DNA of 64,000 nt from Lindgomyces ingoldianus. Lineage: Eukaryota; Ascomycota; Dothideomycetes; Pleosporales; Lindgomycetaceae. Within the stretch, counting starts at the first letter, position 1; every line of letters begins with the position of its first letter. Under the pieces are notes generated by a model. It was not told the DNA's origin and made no database searches. It was given only the letters and a program-made list of their open reading frames with translations. Both the position numbers and the translations under genes were made by a program. Shown here in pieces: positions 31,433-44,589 of this stretch. The DNA lies in assembly GCF_010093535.1 (NCBI RefSeq), contig NW_022985174.1, positions 160,476-224,475 of the forward strand. The letters run 5' to 3'.

Positions 31433-34379
31433 TTTAGAATATCTTCCCTCTCCTTCTTTTTAGTTCTTTCCTAGTGCGCTGTTCCGGGGATTTTCACATT
31501 TGGTTTCACTATTTACGATTCTGCCTTTACACCTCTCTAGTTTCCTTGTTACGATCTTTCGGCGAAGGTAACCTAATCTGGCCACGATACTAATCCGCTC
31601 TCCTTCTTCCTGCTCTAACAGCCACCGCCATAACTGGGCCAGAGCTGAGTCTAACCTGCCCCTAGACCTATCTTCTAGAGCCAATCACGAAAATGCCTCA
31701 TCTCCTGGCGAAGGGAGAACCATGGCTCTAGGCGGAGCAGCATGTAGGCTATGGAGAGAAACTAGAGAAGATAGATTCATTCCTTACTGCTGTGCCCAGG
31801 TCCGAAAACCTGCCCTACTAGCTATACTTTATAATTCTGTCTAACATGTTTTACTGCGCGGCTTGCATCTTCCCCCTCAGCTAGATTGAGTTTGGGTAAT
31901 GGCATAATATAGTTAGCATGAAAAAGGAAGACAGAACTAGGGTAGCATATTAGATTGCCCTTAGCTAGTAGAGGCACCACCCTTTAGCTGTACGTCGAGG
32001 ACTGCTGTAATAGGAGTACGTGGTATTAACCCTGAAGTAGGATGGAGCAACTTCATGCGATTTGAGGAAGGCTATACCATTTGACGTGCGACGTATCCAA
32101 TCAAAGAAATACCTCGCCATTGTCTCTACCTCCTCAGCCTTGCTGCCCCCTGGTGGATACCATATTAGCAATTACTCCGTTGACTTCCTCTATAAGATGG
32201 GCAAGCATCTTTAGCGCCGGTTTCTCTGGAGGAGCACCTTCTCTTCTGGAGAATGAATCCACAGTGTAAGAGCAATGGGGCTAGGGGTCTTATCCTTGTC
32301 CTCGTTCAACATCGCCGTCACGGATCCCTTTAGTCTATTCAGCAAATGGTTATATTTGCTCCCCTTGCTATCTCCTAACTCGTTTGGTCCACCGGTCTAG
32401 ATACCAATAGCAACTGGAATCAGAACTGGGACCCAGTGCCTAACTACACCATCCCCCTGTCTGCATTTCCCTTCCTCCCCTACTTCCCCTCGGAACTATT
32501 TTCGAATTTTTGGGCGGAGCAATGCCGCGCTGATTCGTGGATATTTGTTAGGTTAGGAACACAGACGCACTCGTGTATTCGCATCCATTAAACGAAAATA
32601 CTTCTCCACTTGCATATCATCCGCAAGTCCGCCGTTGTAGGCTATCTATAAAAATGGGACATGGCATCCAACTTCCCGAAGCCGACTACGTCAGTGCCCA
32701 ACTCAAGCATGCTTTTGCCATAAAGCTGGCTGTTTGCATTCCGTTATGCTCTGGCGGCTGCTCTAGTGACTCCTCTCCGTCAAATGAGAGATGCTTCACA
32801 CCAAGTGATGAAACAAACATGATCGTGTGCGAGAAGAGAAAAAGCTTGATGTGTCTGACGAGTTAGCGCCTGCGCGCTTTCAACACGTTTCGTCCACTAG
32901 CAGCACTTCTGACCTCTGCTTCCTTTATCTACCTGAACAGTCCCGCTGTCGTAAATCCTTCGAGCTCCAACCAAGACGACAAGTTAAATCTAGTATTATC
33001 TAACCCTTTCTCGCTACATAACGATCGTCTTTACCGAACCCAAGCGCTGCCACAGTCTGCTGCATTTCCTTTTCCCGCTCCTCGGGACTCTTTCCAGGTA
33101 TTCCCAACGCCAAGCGCTCAGAGACATTCAGAGGTGCCTGCATGAATCTAGTGAAGGGTTCGTAATTTTGTTTACTCTCTTTACATCTACTTTGGTCAAT
33201 TAAGCTGTTCATGTGTCTCATACTGTCACGTGATTTCGGCTTACCCTGTATCGGTTTCTGTGGCTGATAAGGAAACTTGGTCCGTTTTAGGCATGTTGGC
33301 TTTTGAATTCGTAGTTTATTCTATTTGTCTTCGTTTGCCGAATAATTGTTTGGATTTCGACTCTTTGTCTCGTCTCAGCAGTGCACGTTGCTTTGGAAGC
33401 ATTGCTTTGGAAGCAAGAGGAAGCCATTATTTTATATTCTCCATGCACTGGTATTTTGATCCTGAAAAATTGTCAGCCATAAACTCGATCATTAGAGACT
33501 TCGCTTTGTGATGTCGGACTGATATCCGAACTGTCGAGGTAGACGAATCTCTCACTTGACGTTAACGCATAGCCCCGAATTTCGCCCTTTACTTTGTTCG
33601 CATGGGCGAATTCGCCAAGAGATGTGGCGTGCGTTCCAGTTCGTTTTGTATCGTACTAGTCCTTGCTATTGTTTCTTTTACCTTCTTCCGTTGGTCATTT
33701 GAATCTTACGGTCGAGGATGCCTAATAACAGTTGTATTGTTCCTACTGGAAAGCCCCTCTAATCTAATATCCTGCTGTTCCGTTATTTCTATGCCACCTG
33801 CCCCCAGCCACCGCCCGTTTCGAGTGCCTGCTCATTCAATACCCTATGTCTCTTCTCTTCGCTTTGCGAGTGTTATTTTACCCTTCCTACACTGGACAGC
33901 TTTAGCTGCGGAATACAATTCTCGACGTGCAAGGCTGAAACCAAGATCAGAATCGCAAGGGGCGGCCTCATTCAAAAGCCGCTGCAAGGCTTCTTCGTCA
34001 AGCTTTGCGTTATATTTCTCTGGTAGCAGAAAACCTATATTCAAATGGGTAGATCGCTACAGTAACCCTTCGGGTACGGCTATTTCAGCACACTACGGCT
34101 ATCGGATCATGCTTATCAGTGCTACGACGTTAAACTAAGAGGCTGAGGGTAAGCCTGAAGACACACTTTTGAAACCCACATGCTGGCTTAAAGTTCGAAT
34201 TGTCAGAGGGCAGCTTATCTCATTGAGCTCCAGCAACTATATAGGGCAGCGGAAGGTGCGCAAGAGTAGTTAAAGTCTGTGCAAAGATTTCCGCTAATTG
34301 CAACAACGTCTATTAGGTATAAGGCCTGCCTCTCGGTCTACCATTTTACTCTTGGCCGTCGTAAATACTTTGTGCCATC
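31433..34379. other. gene-poor stretch, about 2.9 kb, with coding-like debris
   Basis: Two minus-strand ORFs look protein-like but stand alone. One at 31460-31684 is Arg/Leu/Glu-rich and has no ATG. One at 33000-33221 ends with APLNVSERLALGIPGKSPEE and has an AG acceptor in front (CATGCAG). A third at 33844-34044 (LPEKYNAKLDEEALQRLLNE) opens after a stop. They may be pieces of one decayed minus-strand gene between 33.0 and 34.05 kb. I cannot name the family. Confidence 0.3.
33000..34044 (-). pseudogene. possible decayed gene, unknown family
   Basis: Coding-like segments at 33844-34044 and 33000-33221 on the same strand bracket a middle part that also reads as protein but is cut by stops (for example EITEQQDIRLEGLSS). 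No start codon or consistent splice set joins them. It might instead be three chance ORFs. Confidence 0.2.
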
Positions 34380-37333
34380 ATGGAAAACATGTACCCTGAA
34401 ATTCGCCATTCTGGGCTAGGTTTCGCATTGACTTCGGATCTACAATACTCTGAAACCGAGCGACCCAACTTGAGTTTTGCAGATAACTTACACATTTCCG
34501 GAATCGGGTGCTCCTCTCGACCTAATCAGACATATTCAAGTAGCAGTTTACATACTCCACATGCATATCATGCTCACGCATCCCCCACCCCACCCAGGAG
34601 TGTATCAAGCATCATAAGTATGGGCAATCAGAGTTGCTCCTATGAATGGAATGGACCTAGTTTCCAAAACATGCCCGGAAGCCAGCCTATCTCAATTGAC
34701 CCTAGCCTTATTAGCACTCCGGTAAGCACTCCTCCGGAAGTTCAACTAGGCTCGCCTTACTCACCTGCCCAGAGTTATGACAATTCCTATTCCGGGTTAC
34801 CATCCCAACCACCGCAGTTACAATCCCAATTTTCGCAGATGGTGGTTCCTCCGCCCAATGGTCGCCAACACTTACCTCAACGCGCTTCTGACTTACTCAG
34901 GCCTGATTGCAAACCACAGGATTTTGGACTGTCTCAACTGGCTTCCCCAAATGCATTTTCGTTCGAGGAAAGCTGCATCCAAGCCCCTACTCCTTCTCTA
35001 GTCTCTGGTGATTCGTCTTTGGAGTCTAGCCCACTAGACTCCGATTTGGGTCCACCAATGCCAGTCTATTCTAGAGAGTATTCTCCATTGCCTGCTCTTG
35101 AAAATTTTCTCGATTTAATAGTACCTTTCGATTCCGTCTTTGGATTCGCCGATGCGATGTCCCCGGGGGGATACCCAAGCGTTCAGGAAGGGTCCGAGAG
35201 AAGGCGTTCCCCTACTCCTTCGCTATCATTTGGGCCAACAGCTCCATCTTCATCGAATATATCGAGTCGCTCCTCAAAAACAAGTTCTGCGAGATCTTCA
35301 AAAAAAGGGTCAACAATTACTTCAGCAACTTCTTCCTTTACAAGGAAACGTACAAAGTGCTCTAGTAAATGCAGAACCGGCATGAGGAAGTCGACCATAC
35401 AGAAACGGAAGAATCGTGTTGTGGACACGCAAAAACCACTCACTGCCACCAATCTGGAAGAAATCAATCAAAGGTGTAGAAAAGTACAGGCGCTTCAAAT
35501 GGACAGGGAGACGAGGCCCCCAGAAGACCAGTTACAGAACCAAGCGGATGCGAGCACGGCTGCGGCTGCCTGCATCTGTAATCCAAGGACAAAGGACTTC
35601 GATTCGAATACGGCTTTGGTGGAAGCCAACAAGGTTTCATCAGATGGTCTATGTGAGACGGAAGACTACGAGGAAGAATCGAGTTGCAGTGACTCGCCAT
35701 TCCCAGACTCGCCTGATAGCACCGCGCGCGGAAACATTGTACGCCCAGTTTTATCGCCTCTGAAAACGGACTTAGTCAATCGCGTCATGACTGAATTTTA
35801 CCGGCTCTTCGATGCAAATGTTGGTGTTCAGACCCACACGCAAGAGGCCGAAGGTTCAAATCACGAGAGTTCGACGGACAAGCAATCTCAGTGTCCCGTC
35901 AACTCTAAAACGATAACATGCAATTCCTCAGCGCAAAAGCGTAAGGGTTCTGACGGCGGTGCATTGCCTCCAAATGGTGGCGATGATCATGACGACGAAG
36001 ACGAACATCGCAAACGAAGAAAATTGGATCCTGGCCCCCTTGAAACAAAGCTGTTTGGACGAAAAAAGTTTGCATGTCCTTTCTTCAAGCGCAATCCTAG
36101 CAGTCATTCATCTAATAGAGCATGTGTCTATCCCGGATTCCCCAGTATTTCTCGAGTGAAGGAACATTTGTACCGAATACATGCCTTACCTATTCAATGC
36201 GCGCGATGTCGCCAGATATTTGATAGTGAGGAAGAACTAACTATCCACGGTAGAGCACGAGAAAGCTGTGAATGGAAAGAAGCAGCTCCAGTAGAAGGCG
36301 TCAGCAAAGCACAAGAGGCAAAGTTGAGGAGTAAAAAAAGATCTACAAATTTGATACCCGAGGAGCAGAGGTGGAAGTCTATATATAAAATACTCTTCCC
36401 TCAGGACGCAGATAACCAGGTACCTAGCGCATGTAAGATCTCATCAAGAACTTCTTTTTTCGCCAAAGCTAACAAAAGTTAGATTGCGATTTCACGCCTG
36501 CAACCCCATTGACGCCATCTGGATCGCCCAATTCACAGGAATTCGTCAGATTCGAAGACTTTTCAAAGAAGAAGCTCCCCGAATTAGTGCGAGGTTCCTT
36601 AGAAGAGCTGGTGGAACAGAACACGCAAATGCAGCAGCTAGAGGAGACTCTTAAAAGTCAGCTCATTGACATCGTTCGAGAATGTCAAATAAAGCTATTT
36701 ACTATGTATCAACAGGCGCGAGAAACCGGCTCGAACACGCCAACCAACGATGCAAATGCTATCTCCTCCCAACAATTCGACAGTCGCCAAGCAGAAAGAA
36801 ACCCGGCCAGAGCGGAATTGGCAGAAGTATATGTACCACCTCTTCTAGTACAAGGATATAGCAATGGCCCCGATTTGGATGAAATTCAAAATGCACGCCA
36901 ACATAAACCGAAAGGCTCAAGTGAACCTTCTGACTCGGGATATGGTTCTACAAATATTACCTTCGAAAACTCTGAGTCTCTCCGTCAACTACATTCCGAG
37001 ACACGTACTGATGAGAACCCATCAGTCAACGTGGATGTAGTCGGAAATCTCGGTTCTCAGACTGCTACGAGCCAATATCCCTCCTTTGGTAATTCACAGA
37101 CAAATCAATCATTCGATTCCTTCCCCCCAAGCTATATTCAAGATACCCAGACATATTCTCAGCCGGACAATTATTTCACTCAGACCTCTGATGTTGATAT
37201 TTTTCAAGACCTATCTTTCGATTGCACACCCTCTCTCGACCCTTCGCAAAGTTTCACGTCTCCTTGGCCTCCGAATTTCGACGAAGAAAGCTCCACATTT
37301 CCGAGTTTTGGAGACGCACCGCACACTCAGTAG
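34380..37333 (+). CDS. C2H2-type transcription factor-like protein, 2 exons
   Basis: Exon 1 (34380-36432) and exon 2 (36483-37333) join over a 50-bp intron (GTAAGA donor, GCTAAC branch, GTTAG acceptor) to 967 aa. About residues 562-625 match the fungal two-finger module: KFACPFFKRNP, C-x-Y-P-G-F, then VKEHLYRIH, IQCARCRQIFDSEEELTIH and ESCEW. This layout is common in fungal C2H2-like proteins. Long Ser/Pro/Gln/Tyr-rich, low-complexity regions flank it, with acidic tracts near the junction (DDHDDEDEHRKRRKLD, also a possible nuclear signal) and a helical segment after it (LEELVEQNTQMQQLEETLKS). The role is probably nuclear and DNA-binding; no target can be inferred. No known specific ortholog is recognised. 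Confidence 0.85.
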
Positions 37334-38222
37334 CAGCTCTATGGTGAGGGGTCTCATGTACAAAAGAAAATGCGGTCCTCATGTTGGCTTTAGAAGCAAT
37401 TCGTTATATTTTTGGGATCCACGTCACTTCAGTTTAGATGTGCCCTAGTTATTTAGCCACGATATCCATAAATTGTTCTAAGATTTCAATGTGTTACCAA
37501 GCAGCACTGTTTTCCGCCTCTTTGCAAACAACACACAGCCTAACTACATGGCACTGCTTGAAGGCTACGCGGCGTGTTTAACACGCTTGGCACTCACCTA
37601 CTTAATCACTCTTTCGTTTATTAAAAGACTATTAATATACTCGTAAAGCAATGTATAAATACAGAGTAATAGTCATAAAAAAGAAGAGTACAAAATATAC
37701 TAAAACCCAAATGTTAAAGCACTAACTTAAAATTCAGATAGCTATAAATTTTAGAGCGCCCGTAATTAGATATTAAAAAAAACCTAAGTTACGGAATAGC
37801 CTGTAAAGAGTGGCTACTTTAAACTAAGTATGGCTCTAGACTAAAGTAAGTAGTTTTTAAAAAGGAAAGTTAAGAAGGTCTTTAGAATGAATGTATACAT
37901 TTACGCTAGACCATAAATTTAGAGCGTGAATCCTCCTTTGAAACAGAAGGGGATATTAGGAAAGTACTCCGGGAGTATCTCATTGATGTGAGTTAGATAG
38001 AGAGCCATAGACACACTACGTCCGAATCCGAATCTTGATATCAGATACGGGCTGCAATGTGATCACATTCGGCTTCCCATTCTGGGGTACGCTTGGCATT
38101 AGGTACGTTGACGTGGACCATTCCGAGGCCTCGCTGAATGGTATGATAAGGCTGTCGTGGTCTCCACAATGGCGGTCTCAAGCTCTAGCGTAATTCCTTC
38201 ATAATACTATTATGGTTAGTAC
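37334..38222. other. AT-rich, RIP-like island (left part)
   Basis: From about 37600 the sequence is visibly AT-rich, with frequent TATA/TTAA and no open frame. A short motif (taaatttTAGAGCG, near 37755 and 37915) recurs in diverged form. This is how transposon DNA looks after repeat-induced point mutation. The island continues to about 38740 around the relic at 38223-38386. Confidence 0.5.
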
Positions 38223-38386
38223 GTGTGATAGGTATCGCGCAGGAAGCCCAAGCACAGAGAGGGAATGCAGGATAAGGGGTAGAACGAGAGAGTAATCCTT
38301 AGGGTCGGACGCAGAGGTACGGAGGCCGAAGAACCTATACCTAGTGCTAAGCTCGCAAGCCACTCAGGGGGTCAGATAGCTGTAAC
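38223..38386 (-). mobile_element. relic of the same hAT element family
   Basis: Read on the minus strand, this 164-bp segment aligns to the interior of the 640-bp element (about 30965-31125). Shared stretches include GTTACAGCTATCT, GTATAGG, ACCCTAAGG, TTACTCTC and ATCCTGCATTCCCTCTCTGTG. The ends, terminal repeats and target duplication are missing. It lies within an AT-rich island. Confidence 0.75.
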
Positions 38387-41300
38387 AGTAAGCATTTTTA
38401 AATGTTTCATGTGATAGTAGTATATTATTAATCTCTTCTTATTATATAGTTATTTAGTTAATTTTAACTAGTTAGTGCTTTTCTTTTAAAACTATTGCTA
38501 ATGTTTTAAACTTTTATTGAATACGTATTCTCTTTGAAGGGTATAAGTTATCTGAATTCTATTTAAAAAAAAAAGGGTATAATATCCTGTTTTAAACCAC
38601 TTTTAATTAGAGGAATAGAATTTACTTTACTATTCTTGTTGTACTTAGAAAGAGTTAACTTTATAAAATACATTTTAAAATAAAAATATTTTACTTTACC
38701 TACTAAAACACAATCTTTCAATACTGCGTTTACTCTTCAGCCCACCAACGTTCATATTTCGGTTGTTTGGAAAAGGGGTCTCGTGGGTATCTCAGAAAAG
38801 GGGGGAAGCGATTCTTTGCAAAGGCTGGACGGACCAGATCGGAGAGAAGAGAGGAAATGTTGCTTTCGTGAGTGCAGTTCCTGCAACATTAGCGCCCGGC
38901 CTGTTAAGCTAAACTCATCCTGATTTGCGTCGCACTTCGGTTTCTGCTCGACTAATCTTGTTTCCCTGCCTCTCATGTGTGGGTCTGGGCATGCGTCCTT
39001 GTCTCGCTCGACGATATGCGGATCGATTTTGTTGAGCACGAGTCGAGGTTGTCTTGGAGGATTCGATTCTTCTCGTGCCGTTCATTCGTCAAGTATTTGT
39101 TCCCACCTCTCTCAAACGAGAGAGATAACGCATCTTAGACACAATGGAAATCGCCATCTTAGAGTATTTGCGGCAAATGGAGCGCTGAATGTGTTGGCGG
39201 GTGGCCCTGTGGGAGGACAAGAGATGGACGGAAATTTGCGTCTTCTCGCCCTTTGACTCAGGCAAACGTTTCCATAGTCGGAACACTCCACGTCAATGCT
39301 CCGCAGCAGGTGCTTGGAATGCGTTGGCTTCCAAGACGCCTGTGCCGCCGTCGTCTATTTCCGGCTCGCAATCTCTTCCGTTCGATGTTACGTGTAGGTA
39401 AATATTCGTGAGGGGGTTGTAGATGGTTCTAGGGGAACTGAGCAGGGTGATTTGCGTGCTGATACGCGTTCTAGGAGAAAAGATAGTGTGGGGGGTCTGG
39501 CTGGGCGGACGCAGTGAGGCAGATGATAGTGATTTAGTAAAAAGGATGGAGTCAGATGCTTTTGTGTAGGGAGATCTCGAGGCAAATCTCCTGCTTGGCT
39601 TACTGAAAGACGTGGCGCTGAGGCCCAAGTGTTTACTAAGAGGGCGTGATCCCACAATGGCGCGCTGTCCAATGACAATTGCACGTAGCAAAGGGATCCT
39701 TAGGCGAAAAGAGCGTTCTCCAGAGGCAAAGGAGGGAACCCAACACCATGGCTCCAGCCAACGCCTCAAAAGTGTAAAAAGAAAGCTGGCGCAAGACATG
39801 GGAAAGTCAAATCCGTGAATCTATACACCGAGTTGCATGAAAAGCACAGACATAGTTAATAGAAATTCCATATACCTTTGTCCCAAGGGAGAGAGCAATT
39901 TGAAAAAGTTAGGTTTATATAGATAAACAAAACATTAGATATTTAGCGTGTTCTGCTTGGTGGAGCCTGAGAGACAGTCATCAGTAATGTGAATGACAGT
40001 GCACCACCCACATAGCTCTGCCAGGACGTCTATAATTGTACTGCAAGCGACCTTAGAGTAGGTCGTGGTGCACAGTGTCCACCTTAGTGCTGTGGGAGAT
40101 GTAGTTGTAGGGTAGGCTAATCACCAAGTGCATGACGCGTTGGAGAAGTTTTGTCCGCCCCTTCAAGAACCATTGCACTCTAAGTTGTGCCCTTAGTTGG
40201 CTTGAATATATCTACACGATGCCCCCGACTGCCGCTAAGGTCACAGCAAGCAACGCCGTGGACATAAAAGCAACCTTAGGTACAGTGGAAAGCAACCGCC
40301 ATACTTCTCTTTGACCTGTGCAAGACACAATGACGGCGCGGAGAATTAGAGACTCGGCGTTCCGCCAGATGCAACCCCTCGAGTACACAATTGTCCTCGA
40401 TGAAGATATATTGCAGTCCATTACGCTGCCCCAAATGCCACAGTTAATGCCATAGTACGATGGAACCATTTCCTCAAGCAAGGAGGGCTTCGTTGATCGG
40501 GCCAACTCTGGTTCTGGCATGGCGTGCTTGCAAGCTCGGGGAAAGGTAACAGCCTCAAGATCCCAACTCTTGTAATTTAGGTGATTGACTAAAAAGGGAC
40601 AAATAAAAACCGAGCATCTTGAATTTATCAAAAGATATCTACGATACGAAGCTCCTTCGAAGTCCGATGTCCTCGGCCGAGCATACAATACGACAACTCC
40701 TTGCTGCAAGACGTTGTGAAAGGAATACTTGCGATATTTGTCGCTACTGGGGATATTACTGACCCCCCTTCCTCCATTGGCTTGGCTGCAGGGTTTCGCA
40801 TTTCGATCCCTCGATCCCCCGGCTTGCTTGATGTCGGTCGGTACAAATGAATACTAGCTTCGCCACAAAGCGTCCCGAGAGACGATGGTAACCGTCGAAC
40901 CATTTCCGATGTGGACAATTGCTCTTTCTAGTTCCGCCGGTCCCTTTCGGGGTCGAGGTTAAGAGTCGCTGATATCGAGGTAGATCCAATACGTCCCCCC
41001 ACAAGGGTTCGCCAATCATGCCATACCTCTGACCGACTCATGACATGTTCAGTGTCCTCAGATCTTCTCAACAAAACCTTTTTCGATTCGTCGAACCGTG
41101 GAAAAGGGTGGGAAATAGGTCTCACACCGACATTTCTGACTCAAGAAACACATGCGCTACCGCTGCCCCACTCTCTTCAACCAAGGGCATAACGGAAGGC
41201 AATATAATAAGGGTGGAGCGGAAGGGGAAACAACAATATCAAAATATAGTACCGCAACGTGCTGCTGCAGATAGCAAGGAGGCCCCTGTTGAAACAGGCT

Positions 41301-44300
41301 GCGAATAAAGAGGCGTCTGTTGGGAGGTCGGGTTTCAGAGCGATGCGCGTCGAAGGCATCATCATATCGATCCATCAATTCTTCGAATAAACGATAGCAT
41401 CGATGTGTTGCGCTGACAAAGCACTCGAAGGACGAAATGAGCATTGTTGTCAGTCGTGTTCTGAGTCTTGATTTCGCGATCAAAGGCCAGCATCGGCATT
41501 CCAGTGCCCATTAGTCGCAATGTCGTACAAACTGAATCTCGAAGGGAAACCAGTCGTTCACGCCAGCGGCCCGCTTGGCTTTCTCACAGACGGAAGATTG
41601 GGCTGCCACGTGTTGGGAATCCTAGGACCACGCGGTTATCTTAACGAATTGTGCCATGACTCGTTACTCGGGTAGCCAGTTTTTCCCGTCTGGGCGGAAG
41701 ATCTGCGTCCGTTCAGGACGAGATAGGACGACAGGAGATCTCCAGATGATGCCTCGACACTGACATCCGTGGGCTGGATGGGTTCTTGTGGAATATTGGA
41801 GAAATCAGCATGGCCTGATGTGTGCAGAGGCGGCACTTTGCCCGAAGGCTTGCCTTAAGGACTGATGAAACGGGGGCCGAAATCAATTGCCAACGACATC
41901 TAGGAAGTCTGAGAGAGCCGGAGAGCAGGAAAAGTCGACGGTGCTCCCTGCGAGAATTGGGCCAGGAGACGCATTATCAGTGTCACCATGTTAACGTCGT
42001 GCTTGGCAACAAGTAGCACGGCCGGTACCCCGAGGAGCGTGCTATCGGCGGGTATCTCGGGTGTGCAGAAATCCCAGGTGTTCGTTTCACACATTGACCA
42101 GCGGATAGCAGGTGTGGTGAAGCGGAGGAAGTTTCCGCTAGCAAGATGGCGCTATGCGAACACGAGAAGCCGGACTCTGCTCACCGACACTGAACTGGGC
42201 GGGAAAAGTAAGCTCCGCAAGCTGGCAAAAGGACCCCTTTCCTGGTGCTTTTGGATCTGAAACGTGGGGGACACTTGCTTTTCTTCAGCCCTCGCACGTG
42301 CCGAGGGTCGGAGATTTACAGCGCTCAGAACAATTTCCACTGCTGCAAAATTGGATGATGAGCGAATGTTCCCAGCGCCTTCGTTGCTAGCCCTCATCCA
42401 GCTGCTCAAAGAAACCCCCTCACGACCTGGGCATACCTGAACCCCCGTGGCGTTTACCATGAAACGCTCCACCGATGGTGATTCGCAGGCTGATCCCTGA
42501 CTGGGCCCAGCGAGCGAGACGACGAGTGAAGGCGCTGCAATTTTGCCAGGCCGAAAGCGGACGCGATGGGAAAGGCTCCGGCAGCATGGGTAGTCTGGTT
42601 GGCCCAGCGCCGACTTGGCAAGGACGGCCTTGAACAGGACGATGTCTCGCAGCAAACCGCCAAACGTGTCGGTGGGGCTGGTCGCACACGTGGAGACGCG
42701 GGACATCTATCTCTCTCTCTCATCTCCAGAAAAGAAATAGCAGACTCTTCACCTTTGCGCTATGAGGAATGGATCTGCCGTGCCAACCAGCGCTGATCGT
42801 ATGCACATCGCTGCCGCGTCGCACCCTTTTGCACACAGTGGCTTCGCTGCTCCCCTTGAATACGATGCTCGCTGCAACTGCGTTGCGTCGAGGCTCGCGA
42901 AAAGGGGCTCGTCTGAGAATAAGTAAAAGTCGAACCAAAGTGCTTTTCCCAGCCTGGGCCTTTGTTCTCTCCTTGCTGACGGCAGCGCGGGTAGCCGAAG
43001 CAAGGGTGCAACGTGGAGTGCACGTTGCCTGTGGAATCAAAATTGGCCACAAGCTAGCAGCAAACCTCCGCTCCTCTCAGAAACGTTGGCAGACGACGTT
43101 CCGCTCTCGGGGTTCGGCCTAGTTGGACATGCCCGCTCTGTGTGGCCTTCAAAAGCAGACACTTGCCAATCGTCTCGCGGGGCGACCCTCCTCACCGTGG
43201 CATGATGTCGCCACCATGCGTTACACGAAAACGGGGGCTGTCCATAACTGGGAAAACGGCGGTGCAGTATTCGAAACCCGGGTTGACGCTGGTGTCTGGG
43301 AGTCTGCGTGGCCCTGCTGTGTGAGAGGCGACGACATTCAGCACCTCTCAGCCCAACCAAGTGGTTGCTGTTGGCAGGTGTAACACTTGTCGCCTGCTCG
43401 CAACCTCTGCTGCTGCTCGAAGAAGAGGCTGCATGGAGGACACCTGTCTGCGTCATGCGAAAAGAAACGTCTCAATCAGACCCGCATACACCCATATAGC
43501 ACAGGAGGCGCCGCGGATGCACAAGTCTGGCTGGCTGCAGCTCAATTGCGTGCAGGTGCGGACACACAGATGCTTGCAATAAAGCACTGCACGCCCATCC
43601 CCTCTTTCATCGCCTTTGTCTCCCCATGAGCGTCGCCGATACACGGCCGCTGTGGATCTCGTGCGATACGAGTCTGCACGCACAAGAGCGACGAGCTCGG
43701 CCGGTCGAGCAGGCAGCCATCTAAGTAAGAGCATGAGACATCCCAGGGGAGTTGATGAGGATGGGGAGGATGAGGATGAGGATGAGGATGATGATGATGA
43801 TGATGACGATGATGATAATGATGGTGTTGTTGTTATTGTTGTTGTTGCTGTTATTGTCGTCGTCAAAGTTATAGCAGTCAGCACGGACAGGGGTGGAGGG
43901 GGGGTGCGGGGGAAAGGCACGGCAGAAAGCCAGGACAGTGTGTGGGCTTGGAGGTTGTCAGACATATTGCACGTCGACGCCCACGCAGCACAAGCACCGG
44001 ACTGATGAGATGACAGCGCGGTGGTTGCTTTTGGAGTCTTGGATAACCGCCTCCAAACTTTGAGGACTGCGAGGACCGGGCAGCCGACGCGATGCGCAGA
44101 CGCTGGCCCGGCAGGCTCGGGAGTCGGGCGGCGAGCTGGAGTGGTTACAGGAGGGGGTGCACACTATCGCGGAGAGACAGGCCACAGGCTAGCGAGCTCA
44201 GGCCCGCGCTCGTCCTGCAACAAGCTCGATCTGCAGGGATACCTCGTGGCCGCCCTTTCGCCAGCCAAGCATTTTATTCCCAAGGAGTCCTGGGAGCATG

Positions 44301-44589
44301 CCAGCGCGTGTGGCAGACCTCGCCCATTGCTGCTGGGGGGGCTTCGGGGCTGGCTAGTGCCTTTGTCATCGCCCACCTCGTTTTAGCCCTCGGCCGGCGT
44401 TGTCTAAGCTGTCTTAGGCGTGTGGTCGCCGCTGGGGCGGCAGAAAAAGTCACTGGTCACGGCCGCCCAGCGACACAGACCTCTCTGACCGTCGATGGAG
44501 CCACCCTTGCTAGCCCGTACCCACTTGCTCGCTCCCTTCGTCAAGCCTGCGACCTTCTTCTCCGCGACGCTCCTGCCTCTGTCGGCCAG
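38387..44589. other. 6.2 kb without a supported gene
   Basis: The first 350 bp finish the AT-rich island. From about 38750 to 42100 there are many overlapping ORFs on both strands (for example 39293-39799 minus) with no domain or splice logic. From about 42100 the sequence becomes GC-rich and long antisense ORF pairs appear, as expected by chance at high GC. The last 2 kb probably form the leader and promoter of flbA and include the trinucleotide tract at 43753-43865. Confidence 0.4.
43753..43865. repeat. GAT then GTT trinucleotide tract
   Basis: A run of GAT/GAG units (about 43753-43823) passes directly into GTT/GTC units (about 43823-43865). It lies about 0.7 kb before the flbA start codon. 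It may be length-variable between strains. I claim no coding role. Confidence 0.8.

Noticed and set aside
39293..39799. 168-codon minus ORF with a presequence-like Arg/Ser-rich N-terminus
   Set aside because: Composition is only suggestive; overlapping ORFs on both strands and no domain or splice support.
42152..44180. Many long ORFs on both strands upstream of flbA
   Set aside because: The stretch is GC-rich, where stops are rare by chance; the frames are antisense pairs with low complexity (including poly-Ser from the trinucleotide tract).
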